The position numbers and the translations under genes were made by a program. Below, in pieces: positions 7,444-15,695 of a DNA stretch of 64,000 nucleotides; the first letter of the stretch is position 1, and the number at the start of each line of letters is the position of its first letter. Under the pieces are notes generated by a model, which saw nothing but the letters and a program-made list of their open reading frames with translations, was not told the DNA's origin and did no database searches. This stretch comes from Noviherbaspirillum aridicola (GTDB taxonomy: Bacteria > Pseudomonadota > Gammaproteobacteria > Burkholderiales > Burkholderiaceae_D): the NCBI RefSeq assembly GCF_019656455.1, contig NZ_BPMK01000013.1:62001-126000 (forward strand), written 5' to 3'.

Positions 7444-9309
7444 ATGGAATTGCTGAAGACGATCAATAGCCCCGCCGACCTGCGCAAGCTGGGCCGCACC
7501 CAGCTCAAGCCGCTGGCCGGCGAACTGCGAGCCTTCCTGCTCGACTCGGTATCCAAGACCGGCGGCCACCTGTCCTCCAATCTCGGCACCGTCGAACTGA
7601 CGATCGCGCTGCACTACGTATTCAACACGCCCGAAGACCGCATCGTCTGGGACGTCGGACACCAGACCTATCCGCACAAGATCCTGACCGGCCGCCGCGA
7701 CCGCATGCACACGCTGCGGCAGCTGGACGGCATCTCCGGCTTCCCGCGCCGGGACGAAAGCGAATACGACACGTTCGGCACCGCCCACTCCTCGACCTCG
7801 ATCTCGGCCGCGCTCGGCATGGCGCTGGCGGCCAGGACCAAGGGCGAGCACCGTCACGCGATCGCCGTCATCGGCGACGGCGCGATGACCGCCGGCATGG
7901 CCTTCGAGGCGCTCAACAACGCCGGCGTCTGCAGCGACGTCAACCTGCTGGTGATCCTCAACGACAACGACATGTCGATCTCGCCGCCGGTCGGCGCGCT
8001 CAACCGCTACCTGGCGCGGCTGTTGTCGGGCAAGTTCTACGCGGCCGCCAAGAATGTCGGCAAGCAGGTGCTGCCCGGCCCGATGCTGGAGCTGGCCAAG
8101 CGGCTGGAAGAGCATGCCAAGGGCATGGTGATGCCGGCCACGATGTTCGAGGAATTCGGCTTCAACTACATCGGGCCGATCGACGGCCACGATCTCGACG
8201 CGCTGGTGCCCACGCTGCAGAACCTCAAGAACCTGCGGGGCCCGCAATTCCTGCACGTCGTCACGAAGAAGGGCCAGGGCTACAAGCTGGCCGAGGCGGA
8301 TCCCGTGCTGTATCACGGCCCCGGCAAGTTCAACCCGGCCGAAGGCATCAAGCCGGCGGCGTCGGGCAAGCTCACCTACACCCAGGTCTTCGGCGACTGG
8401 CTGTGCGACATGGCCGCGCACGACCGCCGCCTGGTCGGCATCACGCCAGCCATGCGCGAGGGCTCGGGCATGGTGCAGTTCGAGCAGCGCTTCCCCGACC
8501 GCTATTACGACGTCGGCATCGCCGAGCAGCATGCGGTGACTTTCGCGGGCGGGCTCGCCTGCGAGGGGCTCAAGCCGGTGGTGGCGATCTACTCGACCTT
8601 CCTGCAGCGCGCCTATGACCAGCTGATCCACGACGTCGCGCTGCAGAATCTCGACGTCACCTTCGCCCTCGACCGCTCCGGCCTGGTGGGCGCGGACGGC
8701 GCCACCCACGCCGGCAATTACGACATCCCCTATCTGCGCTGCATCCCCAACATGGTGCTGATGGCCGCGTCCGACGAGAACGAATGCCGGCAGATGCTCT
8801 CCACCGCCTACGAGTACAAGGGCCCGGCCGCGGTGCGCTATCCGCGCGGCGCCGGCATCGGCGCGGCGGTCGACAAGGGGCTCGGCACCCTCCCGTTCGG
8901 CAAGGGCGAGGTCAGGCGCGAAGGCAAGGGCATTGCCATCCTCGCTTTCGGCACCATGCTCGCGCCGAGCCTGGAAGCGGCCGGCGCGCTGAACGCGACG
9001 GTAGCCAACATGCGCTTCATCAAGCCGCTCGACGTCGACCTGGTCAGGCAGCTGGCGCAGTCGCATGACGCGCTGGTCACGGTGGAAGAGGGCGCGCTGA
9101 TGGGCGGCGCCGGTTCCGCGGTCGCCGAGGCGCTGGCCGAGGCCGGCATCGTCAAGCCGCTGCTGCATCTCGGCCTGCCGGACAAGTTCATCGATCACGG
9201 CGATCCGGCGGTGCTGCTGTCACAGTGCGGGCTGGATGCGAAGGGGATCGAGGCCTCGATCCGCAAGCGTTTCGACAAGGGCGAGCCGCGGCTGGTGGTG
9301 AATAACTGA
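7444..9309 (+). CDS. dxs: 1-deoxy-D-xylulose-5-phosphate synthase
   Basis: Thiamine-diphosphate enzyme (621 aa) making DXP from pyruvate and glyceraldehyde 3-phosphate, the first step of the MEP isoprenoid pathway. The thiamine-binding GDGAMT motif starts at residue 144, and the transketolase-type central domain carries [13 protein letters not shown]. The C-terminal transketolase domain is complete. The start at 7444 ([13 protein letters not shown]) is one base after the ispA stop; the same frame is open much further upstream within ispA but that part is non-coding shadow. Together with ispA this operon supplies both the C5 units and the C15 chain. Confidence 0.97.
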   Translation: MELLKTINSPADLRKLGRTQLKPLAGELRAFLLDSVSKTGGHLSSNLGTVELTIALHYVFNTPEDRIVWDVGHQTYPHKILTGRRDRMHTLRQLDGISGFPRRDESEYDTFGTAHSSTSISAALGMALAARTKGEHRHAIAVIGDGAMTAGMAFEALNNAGVCSDVNLLVILNDNDMSISPPVGALNRYLARLLSGKFYAAAKNVGKQVLPGPMLELAKRLEEHAKGMVMPATMFEEFGFNYIGPIDGHDLDALVPTLQNLKNLRGPQFLHVVTKKGQGYKLAEADPVLYHGPGKFNPAEGIKPAASGKLTYTQVFGDWLCDMAAHDRRLVGITPAMREGSGMVQFEQRFPDRYYDVGIAEQHAVTFAGGLACEGLKPVVAIYSTFLQRAYDQLIHDVALQNLDVTFALDRSGLVGADGATHAGNYDIPYLRCIPNMVLMAASDENECRQMLSTAYEYKGPAAVRYPRGAGIGAAVDKGLGTLPFGKGEVRREGKGIAILAFGTMLAPSLEAAGALNATVANMRFIKPLDVDLVRQLAQSHDALVTVEEGALMGGAGSAVAEALAEAGIVKPLLHLGLPDKFIDHGDPAVLLSQCGLDAKGIEASIRKRFDKGEPRLVVNN

Positions 9310-9316
9310 TTTACAG

Positions 9317-9338
9317 ACGGCGCTTCGGCGCCGTTTTT
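9317..9338 (+). terminator. Intrinsic terminator of the dxs operon
   Basis: A 7-bp stem (ACGGCGC / GCGCCGT) with a TTCG loop and TTTTT, starting seven bases after the dxs stop. Confidence 0.92.
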
Positions 9339-9360
9339 CATGGCGCCCTGGTTTCGCCAC

Positions 9361-9453
9361 GGGCAGCCGGCCCTACCCGGGCTATGTCACTCCGGGCACC
9401 ACCGCGCTTCTCTCGCGGATCAGTAGGGCCGGCGTCCCTGCCGGCCCGGCGGA
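9361..9453. repeat. REP-type palindromic pair
   Basis: Two inverted arms, GCCGGCCCTAC at 9366-9376 and GTAGGGCCGGC at 9423-9433, are perfect 11-base complements about 46 bases apart. The right arm continues into GTCCCTGCCGGC and so is itself a small hairpin. The same core recurs at 9901-9934, in the tandem array at 21266 and in that at 52376. This resembles a REPIN-like doublet; no RAYT transposase gene is in the window. Confidence 0.75.
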
Positions 9454-9580
9454 GGTCAGGCAGCTGGCTCCGCTTGCGACGCGAGCGGTGGTTTGAACAA
9501 CTCAGGCAGGGAATGCGTTTCTCGGTCGAGGTGAGTCGAGTGTTTTCGACAACAACCATGAGAAATTGCATATTTTCAGG

Positions 9581-9904
9581 ATGAGTCGCGAGTACTACGA
9601 TTTGTTTAGTCTTGAAATGGCCTTAGTCGGTGGTGCTGCCAGGGCGGTGCCCTCTATGGAACAACGAATGTCAATGCCGAGACCAACAGAGTTTGCTGCC
9701 GGGAAGAGCCGCGTCTTCCTCTGGAGCGGCTTTCTGCTTTCGTCCGTCTTTGCTCTCGCAGCCCTGCTACTATTCATCAGCGGCACCTTACACTCCTCGA
9801 TCCGCGTCCTCTCCGGTCTCGGGCTCATGTTTCTGTTCGGCCTGTTTGCAGTTTTCTACCTGCGTTGCCTGCTCGTTAAACGATCTTTGCCCCGGAATAC
9901 GTAG
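9581..9904 (+). CDS. Small two-helix membrane protein, unknown
   Basis: I do not recognise this 107-codon reading frame. The C-terminal two-thirds encodes two clear hydrophobic segments (FLWSGFLLSSVFALAALLLF and VLSGLGLMFLFGLFAVFYL), ending in basic residues. The N-terminal part looks unstructured, so the true start may be the ATG at 9657 (with AGGG upstream) or 9669. Codon use differs from all neighbours, with many T- and A-ending codons, and local GC is lower. It lies between two REP elements and takes its TAG stop from the second. It could be a recently acquired small gene or a non-functional remnant. Confidence 0.4.
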   Translation: MSREYYDLFSLEMALVGGAARAVPSMEQRMSMPRPTEFAAGKSRVFLWSGFLLSSVFALAALLLFISGTLHSSIRVLSGLGLMFLFGLFAVFYLRCLLVKRSLPRNT

Positions 9905-9934
9905 TGCCGGCACGGAGGCCGGCCCTACCCGGGC
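9901..9934. repeat. REP-type palindrome between convergent genes
   Basis: One copy of the GTAGTGCCGGC...GGCCGGCCCTAC core. The TAG on the plus strand (9902-9904) ends the small membrane ORF. CTA at 9925-9927 is the minus-strand stop of the adenosyltransferase, whose last residues are encoded by the flanking CCCGGGC region. Confidence 0.75.
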
Positions 9935-10512
9935 GTTGTCTCGCCGGGCTGGCCCTGCGCGTCACGCTTCCTGTCTTTCTCCCACAGCACGTCACTTCCG
10001 CCCGCAAACCGGTTCAGCACGCGCGACAGCACGAACATCAGGTCCGACAAACGGTTCGTGTAGCGGCGCGGGTTGTCGTTGATGGTTTCGCTGTTGCCGA
10101 GACTGACGATGGAGCGCTCGGCGCGGCGGCAGATGGTGCGGCAGACATGGGCGAGCGCGGCGGAGCGGGCGCCGGCCGGCAGGATGAAGTCCTTCAGCGG
10201 CGGCAGGTCGGCGTTGTATTTCTCAAGGAGGCCGTCGAGGCGCGCGACATGGGTGTCTGTAATCAGCGTGTAGCCGGGGATGCAGAGTTCGCCGCCGAGA
10301 TCGAAGAGGTCGTGCTGGATCGAGATCAGTTCCTCGCGCAGCGCGGGCGGCAGCTCCTCGCACAATAGCAGGCCGATGTGAGAATTGAGTTCGTCCACGT
10401 CGCCCATCGCGTGCACGCGCAGGCTGTCCTTGGCGACCCGGCTGCCGTCGCCGAGTCCGGTGCTGCCATTGTCGCCGGTACGGGTGGCGATTTTCGAGAG
10501 TCGGTTTCCCAT
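9925..10512 (-). CDS. Cob(I)alamin adenosyltransferase, PduO type
   Basis: ATP:cob(I)alamin adenosyltransferase of the PduO/MMAB type (195 aa), which makes adenosylcobalamin from ATP. The ATP-binding N-terminal motif TRTGDNGSTGLGDG is at residues 10-23. The helical-bundle signatures ARSAALAHVCRTICRRAER and NRLSDLMFVLSR follow. The last eleven residues (AQGQPGETTPG) are encoded by DNA continuous with a REP palindrome, so the tail was probably added or changed by repeat insertion; the conserved core ends before it. It is monocistronic. No cobalamin biosynthesis genes or mutases are close. Confidence 0.93.
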   Translation of the reverse strand: MGNRLSKIATRTGDNGSTGLGDGSRVAKDSLRVHAMGDVDELNSHIGLLLCEELPPALREELISIQHDLFDLGGELCIPGYTLITDTHVARLDGLLEKYNADLPPLKDFILPAGARSAALAHVCRTICRRAERSIVSLGNSETINDNPRRYTNRLSDLMFVLSRVLNRFAGGSDVLWEKDRKRDAQGQPGETTPG

Positions 10513-10641
10513 GGCTTCCTGTAGTGTTTACGGAAAGCCCAAGCATACACGTGCCCGACCGATTTGCCCCAGCCCGCCACGCTGCTACCCTCGCCGTGGA
10601 ATGAGTAGAATGGCTCAAACAAGCCAATAACGGAGACAGCA

Positions 10642-12051
10642 ATGAACAGCCCGGCATCCCCCGATACGCTCAGGAAACCGCTTCCGGAAGAACTGAAGCA
10701 GGCGCTCGCCGCGCTGTTCGAGGACCGTTTCTCCACCGCGGCCGCGGTGCGCGGCCACCATGGACGCGACGAATCCTCGTATGACCCGATGCCGCCAGAC
10801 GCGGTGGTGTTCGCGCAAAGCACCGAGGAAGTCGCGCAGGCGGTGAAGCTGTGCGCCGCGCACGGGGTGCCGGTCATTCCCTATGGCGCCGGCACTTCCC
10901 TTGAAGGGCATGTGCTGGCGCTGCGGGGCGGGGTGACGATCGACCTGTCTCAGATGAACCGGGTGCTGGCCGTGCACGCGGAAGACCTGACGGCGACGGT
11001 GGAGGCGGGCGTCACCCGCAAGCAGCTGAACCAGGAAATCCGCGATACCGGCCTGTTCTTTCCGATCGATCCCGGCGCCGACGCCTCGCTCGGAGGCATG
11101 GCCGCCACGCGCGCCTCGGGCACGAACGCGGTGCGCTACGGCACCATGCGCGAGAACACGCTGGCGCTGACGGTGGTGACCGCCGACGGCGGCATCGTCA
11201 AGACCGGCACCCGGGCGCGCAAGTCGTCGGCCGGCTACGACCTGACCCGCGTCTTCGTCGGCAGCGAGGGCACGCTCGGCATCATCACCGAGGTGACGGT
11301 GCGGCTTTATCCGCAGCCGGAGGCGGTGTCGGCGGCGGTCTGTTCCTTCCCGTCGACCGCGGCGGCGGTGCACTGCGTGATCCAGACCATACAGATGGGC
11401 GTGCCGGTGGCGCGCGTTGAATTTCTCGACGAGAACGGCGTGCGTTCGATCAATGCCCACGCCGGGCTGGCGCTGCCGGAAAAGCCGCTGCTGCTGTTTG
11501 AATTCCATGGCAGCGAGCAGGGCGTGCGCGAGCAGGCGCAGCTGGTGCAGGAAATCGCCGCCGCGCACGATGCCCACGGGTTCGAATGGGCCACCCGGCC
11601 GGAAGACCGGAGCCGTCTCTGGGCCGCGCGCCACAATGCCTATTTCGCGATGCTGCAGATGCGCCCCGGGGCGCGGGCGATTTCCACCGACTGCTGCGTG
11701 CCGATCTCGCGGCTGGCCGAATGCATGCTCGATACCCAGGCGGACTGCGAAAAGAACGGCATCGTGCATGCGATCATCGGGCATGTCGGCGACGGCAATT
11801 TCCATGTGCTGATGATGATCGACCCGGCCGACCCGCAGGACGTGGCGCGGGCGGAAGCGGTCAATGCGCGCATGGTCGCCCGCGCTCTGTCGATGGACGG
11901 CACCTGCACCGGCGAGCATGGCGTCGGCCTGCACAAGATGGACTTCCTGCTGCAGGAGCACGGCGAGCCGGCCATCGGGATGATGCGGCGGCTGAAACAG
12001 GCATACGATCCGCAGAATATATTGAACCCTGGCAAGGTCATCCGCTGGTAG
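10642..12051 (+). CDS. FAD-binding D-2-hydroxyacid dehydrogenase (D-lactate dehydrogenase-like)
   Basis: FAD-linked oxidase (469 aa) with an N-terminal FAD_binding_4 domain (PYGAGTSLEGH at residues 80-90) and a C-terminal FAD-oxidase C domain with HVGDGNFH and GEHGVGLHK. The pattern fits cytochrome-type D-lactate dehydrogenase (LDHD/DLD) and related glycolate or 2-hydroxyglutarate enzymes. It is related to GlcD encoded 1 kb downstream but clearly distinct. GGAGAC precedes the start. A LysR regulator gene follows 48 bases later. The exact substrate cannot be fixed from the sequence. Confidence 0.9.
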   Translation: MNSPASPDTLRKPLPEELKQALAALFEDRFSTAAAVRGHHGRDESSYDPMPPDAVVFAQSTEEVAQAVKLCAAHGVPVIPYGAGTSLEGHVLALRGGVTIDLSQMNRVLAVHAEDLTATVEAGVTRKQLNQEIRDTGLFFPIDPGADASLGGMAATRASGTNAVRYGTMRENTLALTVVTADGGIVKTGTRARKSSAGYDLTRVFVGSEGTLGIITEVTVRLYPQPEAVSAAVCSFPSTAAAVHCVIQTIQMGVPVARVEFLDENGVRSINAHAGLALPEKPLLLFEFHGSEQGVREQAQLVQEIAAAHDAHGFEWATRPEDRSRLWAARHNAYFAMLQMRPGARAISTDCCVPISRLAECMLDTQADCEKNGIVHAIIGHVGDGNFHVLMMIDPADPQDVARAEAVNARMVARALSMDGTCTGEHGVGLHKMDFLLQEHGEPAIGMMRRLKQAYDPQNILNPGKVIRW

Positions 12052-12099
12052 GATGTCGTCCGCGGCCGCCCGGCAGGCGGCCTTCATTGTCGGAATCCC

Positions 12100-12990
12100 A
12101 TGGCCATACGTCTTCCTCCGGTACACGCGCTGTCCGCCTTCGAGGCGGCGGCTCGCCACAACTCCTTCGCGGTCGCCGCCGAGGAACTCTGCATCACGCC
12201 CTCGGCGCTGTCTCACCGCATCCGCCTGCTCGAGGATTTCCTCGGCGAGCGGCTGTTCGTGCGCGACGGCCGCACGGTCACGCTGTCGGAATTCGGACGG
12301 CGCTACCTCGACGTGGTGCGCTCGGCGCTGCGCACGCTGTCGGACTTCCCGCTGCCGCACCGCAGTTCGCCGGCTCAGCCGCGCATCAAGGTCACCGTGC
12401 CGCCGACCTTCGCCCGCTGCCTGCTGGTGCCGAGGCTGGCGGAATTCGCCCGCCTGCATCCGGACATCGTGGTCGAGCTGTTCCTGTCGGTGCCGCTGTA
12501 CGACCTCGGCCTCGGGGAGAGCGATGTGGAAGTGCGCTTCGGCGCCGGCCGCTATTCGGATATCGTCACCGAGAAGCTGTTCGAGGAACCCACCTTCGCC
12601 GTGGCGAGCCCGGCCTACCTCCAGAGCATCGGGGGGCTGAAGAACCCGGCGGACCTGTCGCGGGCGACACTGCTGCGCTCGGCGCTGGAGCCCTGGCAGC
12701 CGTGGTTCGAGGTGGCGGGCCTCGACTGGCCGGAGCCGTCCGCCAGCCTGCGCCTGGACGATCTTGGCCTGCTGCTGGAAGCGGTCCGGCACGGTCTCGG
12801 CGTCGGTCTCTCCCGCAAGCATTTCGTGCAGGACCTGATCGCGCGCGGCGAGATCGTCCACCTGTTCCCCCAGGTGCAGCTGAAATCGCCGCCGCACGCC
12901 TACTACGTGGTCTATGAGCAGGCCGAGCGGCGCCGGCCCGAGGTCGGGGCCTTCATCGACTGGATGCTCGACACCTTTCGCCGCTTGTAG
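12100..12990 (+). CDS. LysR family transcriptional regulator, GcvA-like
   Basis: LysR-type regulator (296 aa). The winged helix-turn-helix occupies residues 1-65 (LPPVHALSAFEAAARHNSF, then the recognition segment ITPSALSHRIRLLED) and the rest is the periplasmic-binding-like effector domain. The N-terminal LPPLxALxAFEAAAR style is that of the GcvA/AmpR branch. It lies between a D-2-hydroxyacid dehydrogenase and glcDEF, all rightward, and a T-N11-A palindrome lies just after it. Control of glcDEF is therefore a reasonable inference. Most LysR genes are divergent from their targets; this one is co-directional. Confidence 0.92.
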   Translation: MAIRLPPVHALSAFEAAARHNSFAVAAEELCITPSALSHRIRLLEDFLGERLFVRDGRTVTLSEFGRRYLDVVRSALRTLSDFPLPHRSSPAQPRIKVTVPPTFARCLLVPRLAEFARLHPDIVVELFLSVPLYDLGLGESDVEVRFGAGRYSDIVTEKLFEEPTFAVASPAYLQSIGGLKNPADLSRATLLRSALEPWQPWFEVAGLDWPEPSASLRLDDLGLLLEAVRHGLGVGLSRKHFVQDLIARGEIVHLFPQVQLKSPPHAYYVVYEQAERRRPEVGAFIDWMLDTFRRL

Positions 12991-13004
12991 TTTTGCCAGG
13001 GCCG

Positions 13005-13031
13005 GGTGCCGTGAAAATAATTCACGGCGCC
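13005..13031 (+). promoter_or_regulatory. Palindrome with T-N11-A core before glcD
   Basis: An 11-bp stem (one G-T pair) around AATAA. Its centre, GTGAAAATAATTCAC at 13011-13025, is a perfect-arm dyad containing T-N11-A, the classic LysR-box form. It sits 14 bases after the LysR gene and about 90 bases before glcD. It could be the operator of the glc operon, or a terminator of lysR, although no U run follows. Confidence 0.45.
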
Positions 13032-13119
13032 GGCGCAAGCTTTTCAGCGCGCGCGGGGCCTGCGCACGCCGCAAGGCGGAGCCTTTTCGCTACACTCTCT
13101 GCCTCGACGAGGACCGCCC

Positions 13120-14616
13120 ATGAACGCCCCATCCCATTCCGCCCAGCCCGCCTTCACGCTCGAACGCCAGCGCGAAGTCGTGGCCGCGCTCAACCGCGTG
13201 CTGCCCGACGGCTGCGTATTGTTCAACGAAGAGGACACCCGCCCCTACGAATGCGACGGCCTGTCCGCCTATCGCCAGCTGCCGATGGTGGTGGCGCTGC
13301 CGCAGAACGAGGCGCAGGTGGTGGCGGTCCTTAACATCTGCCGCACGCTGAAGGCGCCGATCGTGCCGCGCGGCGCGGGCACCGGCCTGTCCGGCGGCGC
13401 CATGCCGATCGCCGACGGCGTCGTGCTGTCGACCGCCAAGCTCGGCAAGATCCTGAGAGTGGATCCTTACTCGCGCACCGCGATCGTCCAGCCCGGCGTG
13501 CGCAATCTGGCCATCTCCGAGGCGGCCAGCGCGCACGGCCTCTACTACGCGCCCGATCCCTCGTCGCAGATCGCCTGCACGATCGGCGGCAACGTGGCGG
13601 AAAACTCGGGCGGCGTGCACTGCCTGAAATACGGCCTGACGGTGCACAACGTGCTGCGGGTGCGCATGGTCACGATCGACGGCGAGATCGTCGAACTCGG
13701 CGGCGAATCGCTGGACGCGCCCGGCCTCGACCTGCTGGCGGTGTTCATCGGTTCCGAGGGCATGCTCGGCGTGGTCACCGAGGTCACCGTGCGGCTGGTG
13801 CCCAAACCCCAGGTCGCGCGGGTGATCATGGCTTCTTTCGACGACGTGGTGAAGGGCGGCGACGCGGTCGCCAACGTGATCGCCGAAGGCATCATCCCCG
13901 CCGGACTGGAAATGATGGACAAGACTTCCTCGCGCATGGTCGAGCCCTTCGTCAGGGCCGGCTACGACACCGAGGCAGAAGCCATCCTGCTGTGCGAATC
14001 CGACGGCATCCCGGAAGAAGTGGAAGAGGAAATCGGGCGCATGAGCGAGGTGCTCAAGGCGTCCGGCGCCACCGCCATCGCGGTATCGCAGAACGAGGCC
14101 GAGCGGCTGAAGTTCTGGTCCGGCCGCAAGAACGCCTTCCCGGCCGCCGGCCGCATCTCGCCCGACTACTACTGCATGGACGGCACCATCCCGCGCAAGC
14201 GGCTGGCCGAGGTGCTGATGCGCATCACCGAGATGGAGAGCAAGCACGGCCTGCGCTGCGCCAACGTGTTCCATGCCGGCGACGGCAACCTGCATCCGCT
14301 GATCATGTTCGACGCCAACAAGCCGGGCGAATTCGAGCGCGCCGAAGCCTTTGGCGCCGACATCCTCGAACTCTGCGTCCAGGTCGGCGGCACCATCACC
14401 GGCGAGCACGGCGTGGGCATCGAAAAAATCAACTCCATGTGCGTGCAGTTCTCGCCCCAGGAGCTGGAAGCCTTTTTCGCGGTCAAGCGCGCATTCGACA
14501 CCGCCTTCCTGCTCAACCCCGACAAGGCCATCCCGACGCTGCATCGCTGCGCCGAGGGCGGCAAGATGCGCGTGACGGCCGGACTGATGAAGTTCGCCGA
14601 CCTGCCGCGCTTTTAG
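13120..14616 (+). CDS. glcD: Glycolate oxidase subunit GlcD
   Basis: FAD-binding catalytic subunit of glycolate oxidase (498 aa), oxidising glycolate to glyoxylate at the membrane and passing electrons through GlcF to the respiratory chain. The FAD-binding loop reads RGAGTGLSGGAMP. The C-terminal domain has HAGDGNLHP and GEHGVGIEK. Length matches E. coli GlcD (499 aa). It is the first gene of glcDEF, nine bases before glcE. The GntR-type glcC regulator of enterobacteria is absent; a LysR gene sits directly upstream instead. Confidence 0.96.
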   Translation: MNAPSHSAQPAFTLERQREVVAALNRVLPDGCVLFNEEDTRPYECDGLSAYRQLPMVVALPQNEAQVVAVLNICRTLKAPIVPRGAGTGLSGGAMPIADGVVLSTAKLGKILRVDPYSRTAIVQPGVRNLAISEAASAHGLYYAPDPSSQIACTIGGNVAENSGGVHCLKYGLTVHNVLRVRMVTIDGEIVELGGESLDAPGLDLLAVFIGSEGMLGVVTEVTVRLVPKPQVARVIMASFDDVVKGGDAVANVIAEGIIPAGLEMMDKTSSRMVEPFVRAGYDTEAEAILLCESDGIPEEVEEEIGRMSEVLKASGATAIAVSQNEAERLKFWSGRKNAFPAAGRISPDYYCMDGTIPRKRLAEVLMRITEMESKHGLRCANVFHAGDGNLHPLIMFDANKPGEFERAEAFGADILELCVQVGGTITGEHGVGIEKINSMCVQFSPQELEAFFAVKRAFDTAFLLNPDKAIPTLHRCAEGGKMRVTAGLMKFADLPRF

Positions 14617-14625
14617 AAAGACTCC

Positions 14626-15693
14626 ATGGAACAGGCACTGCAACAATTCCGCGACGCCGTGACCGCGGCCGCGAACGCCGGGAAAGCGCTGCGCATCCGC
14701 GGCGGCGGCAGCAAGGACTGGTACGGCCAGCGGTTCGACGGCGAGATCCTCGACACCCGCGCCTACAGCGGCATCGTCGACTATGAGCCGACCGAACTCG
14801 TGATCACCGCCCGCTGCGGCACCCCGCTGGCCGAGATCGAGGCCGCGCTCGCCGAGCGCCGCCAGATGCTGGCGTTCGAGCCGCCGCGCTTCGGCGCCGG
14901 CAGCACCATCGGCGGCGTCGTCGCCGCCGGCCTGTCGGGCCCGCGCCGCCAGGCGGCCGGCGCGGTGCGCGATTTCGTGCTCGGCGCGGCGCTGATGGAC
15001 GGCAAGGGCGAGGTGCTGCGCTTCGGCGGCCAGGTGATGAAGAATGTCGCCGGCTACGACGTGTCGCGGCTGCTCGCCGGCTCGCTCGGCACGCTTGGCC
15101 TGATACTCGACGTTTCGCTCAAGGTGCTGCCCGTGCCTTACTGCGAAACCACGCTGCGTCTCGAGATGGACGAGGCGAAGGCGCTCGACCAGCTCAACCT
15201 CTGGGGCGGCCAGCCGCTCCCGATCACGGCCAGCGCCTGGCACGGCGGCGTGCTGATCGTGCGCCTGTCCGGCGCCGAGGCCGCGGTGGCGGCGGCGAAG
15301 CAAAAGATGGGCGGCGAGGAAGACCGCGACGCCGCGCCGTTCTGGCAGGGCCTGCGAGACCATGAGAATGCGTTCTTCTCCGCTTCCGGCAATGCCGCGC
15401 CGCTGTGGCGGCTGTCGCTGCCGACGGTGGCAAAGCCGCTGGCGCTGGAAGGCGAGCAGCTGATCGAATGGGGCGGCGCGCAGCGCTGGCTGCGCGGCGA
15501 CGCGGACGCACGGACCGTGCGCGCCGCGGCGGCGGGCGCGGGCGGCCACGCCACCCTGTTCCGCGGCGGCGACAAGGCCGCCGGCGTGTTCCATCCGCTG
15601 GCGCCCGCCATCGCCACCATCCATCGCAACCTGAAGGCTGCCTTCGATCCGGCCGGGATTTTCAACCCCGGCCGGATGTATCCCGAATTCTGA
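14626..15693 (+). CDS. glcE: Glycolate oxidase FAD-binding subunit GlcE
   Basis: Second FAD-binding subunit of glycolate oxidase (355 aa), homologous to the N-terminal half of GlcD. The FAD domain carries the GAGSTIGGVVAAGLSGPRR loop and the KNVAGYDVSRL segment. It ends in AAFDPAGIFNPGRMY, typical of the family. An AGAAAGACTCC stretch precedes the ATG and the gene follows glcD after nine bases. It is needed with GlcD and GlcF for activity in characterised systems. Confidence 0.95.
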   Translation: MEQALQQFRDAVTAAANAGKALRIRGGGSKDWYGQRFDGEILDTRAYSGIVDYEPTELVITARCGTPLAEIEAALAERRQMLAFEPPRFGAGSTIGGVVAAGLSGPRRQAAGAVRDFVLGAALMDGKGEVLRFGGQVMKNVAGYDVSRLLAGSLGTLGLILDVSLKVLPVPYCETTLRLEMDEAKALDQLNLWGGQPLPITASAWHGGVLIVRLSGAEAAVAAAKQKMGGEEDRDAAPFWQGLRDHENAFFSASGNAAPLWRLSLPTVAKPLALEGEQLIEWGGAQRWLRGDADARTVRAAAAGAGGHATLFRGGDKAAGVFHPLAPAIATIHRNLKAAFDPAGIFNPGRMYPEF

Positions 15694-15695
15694 TC

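Noticed and set aside
10615-13074. An 819-codon open frame on the minus strand
   Set aside because: It lies opposite the dehydrogenase and LysR genes; its low-complexity His, Arg and Ala rich product is the usual shadow of high-GC genes.
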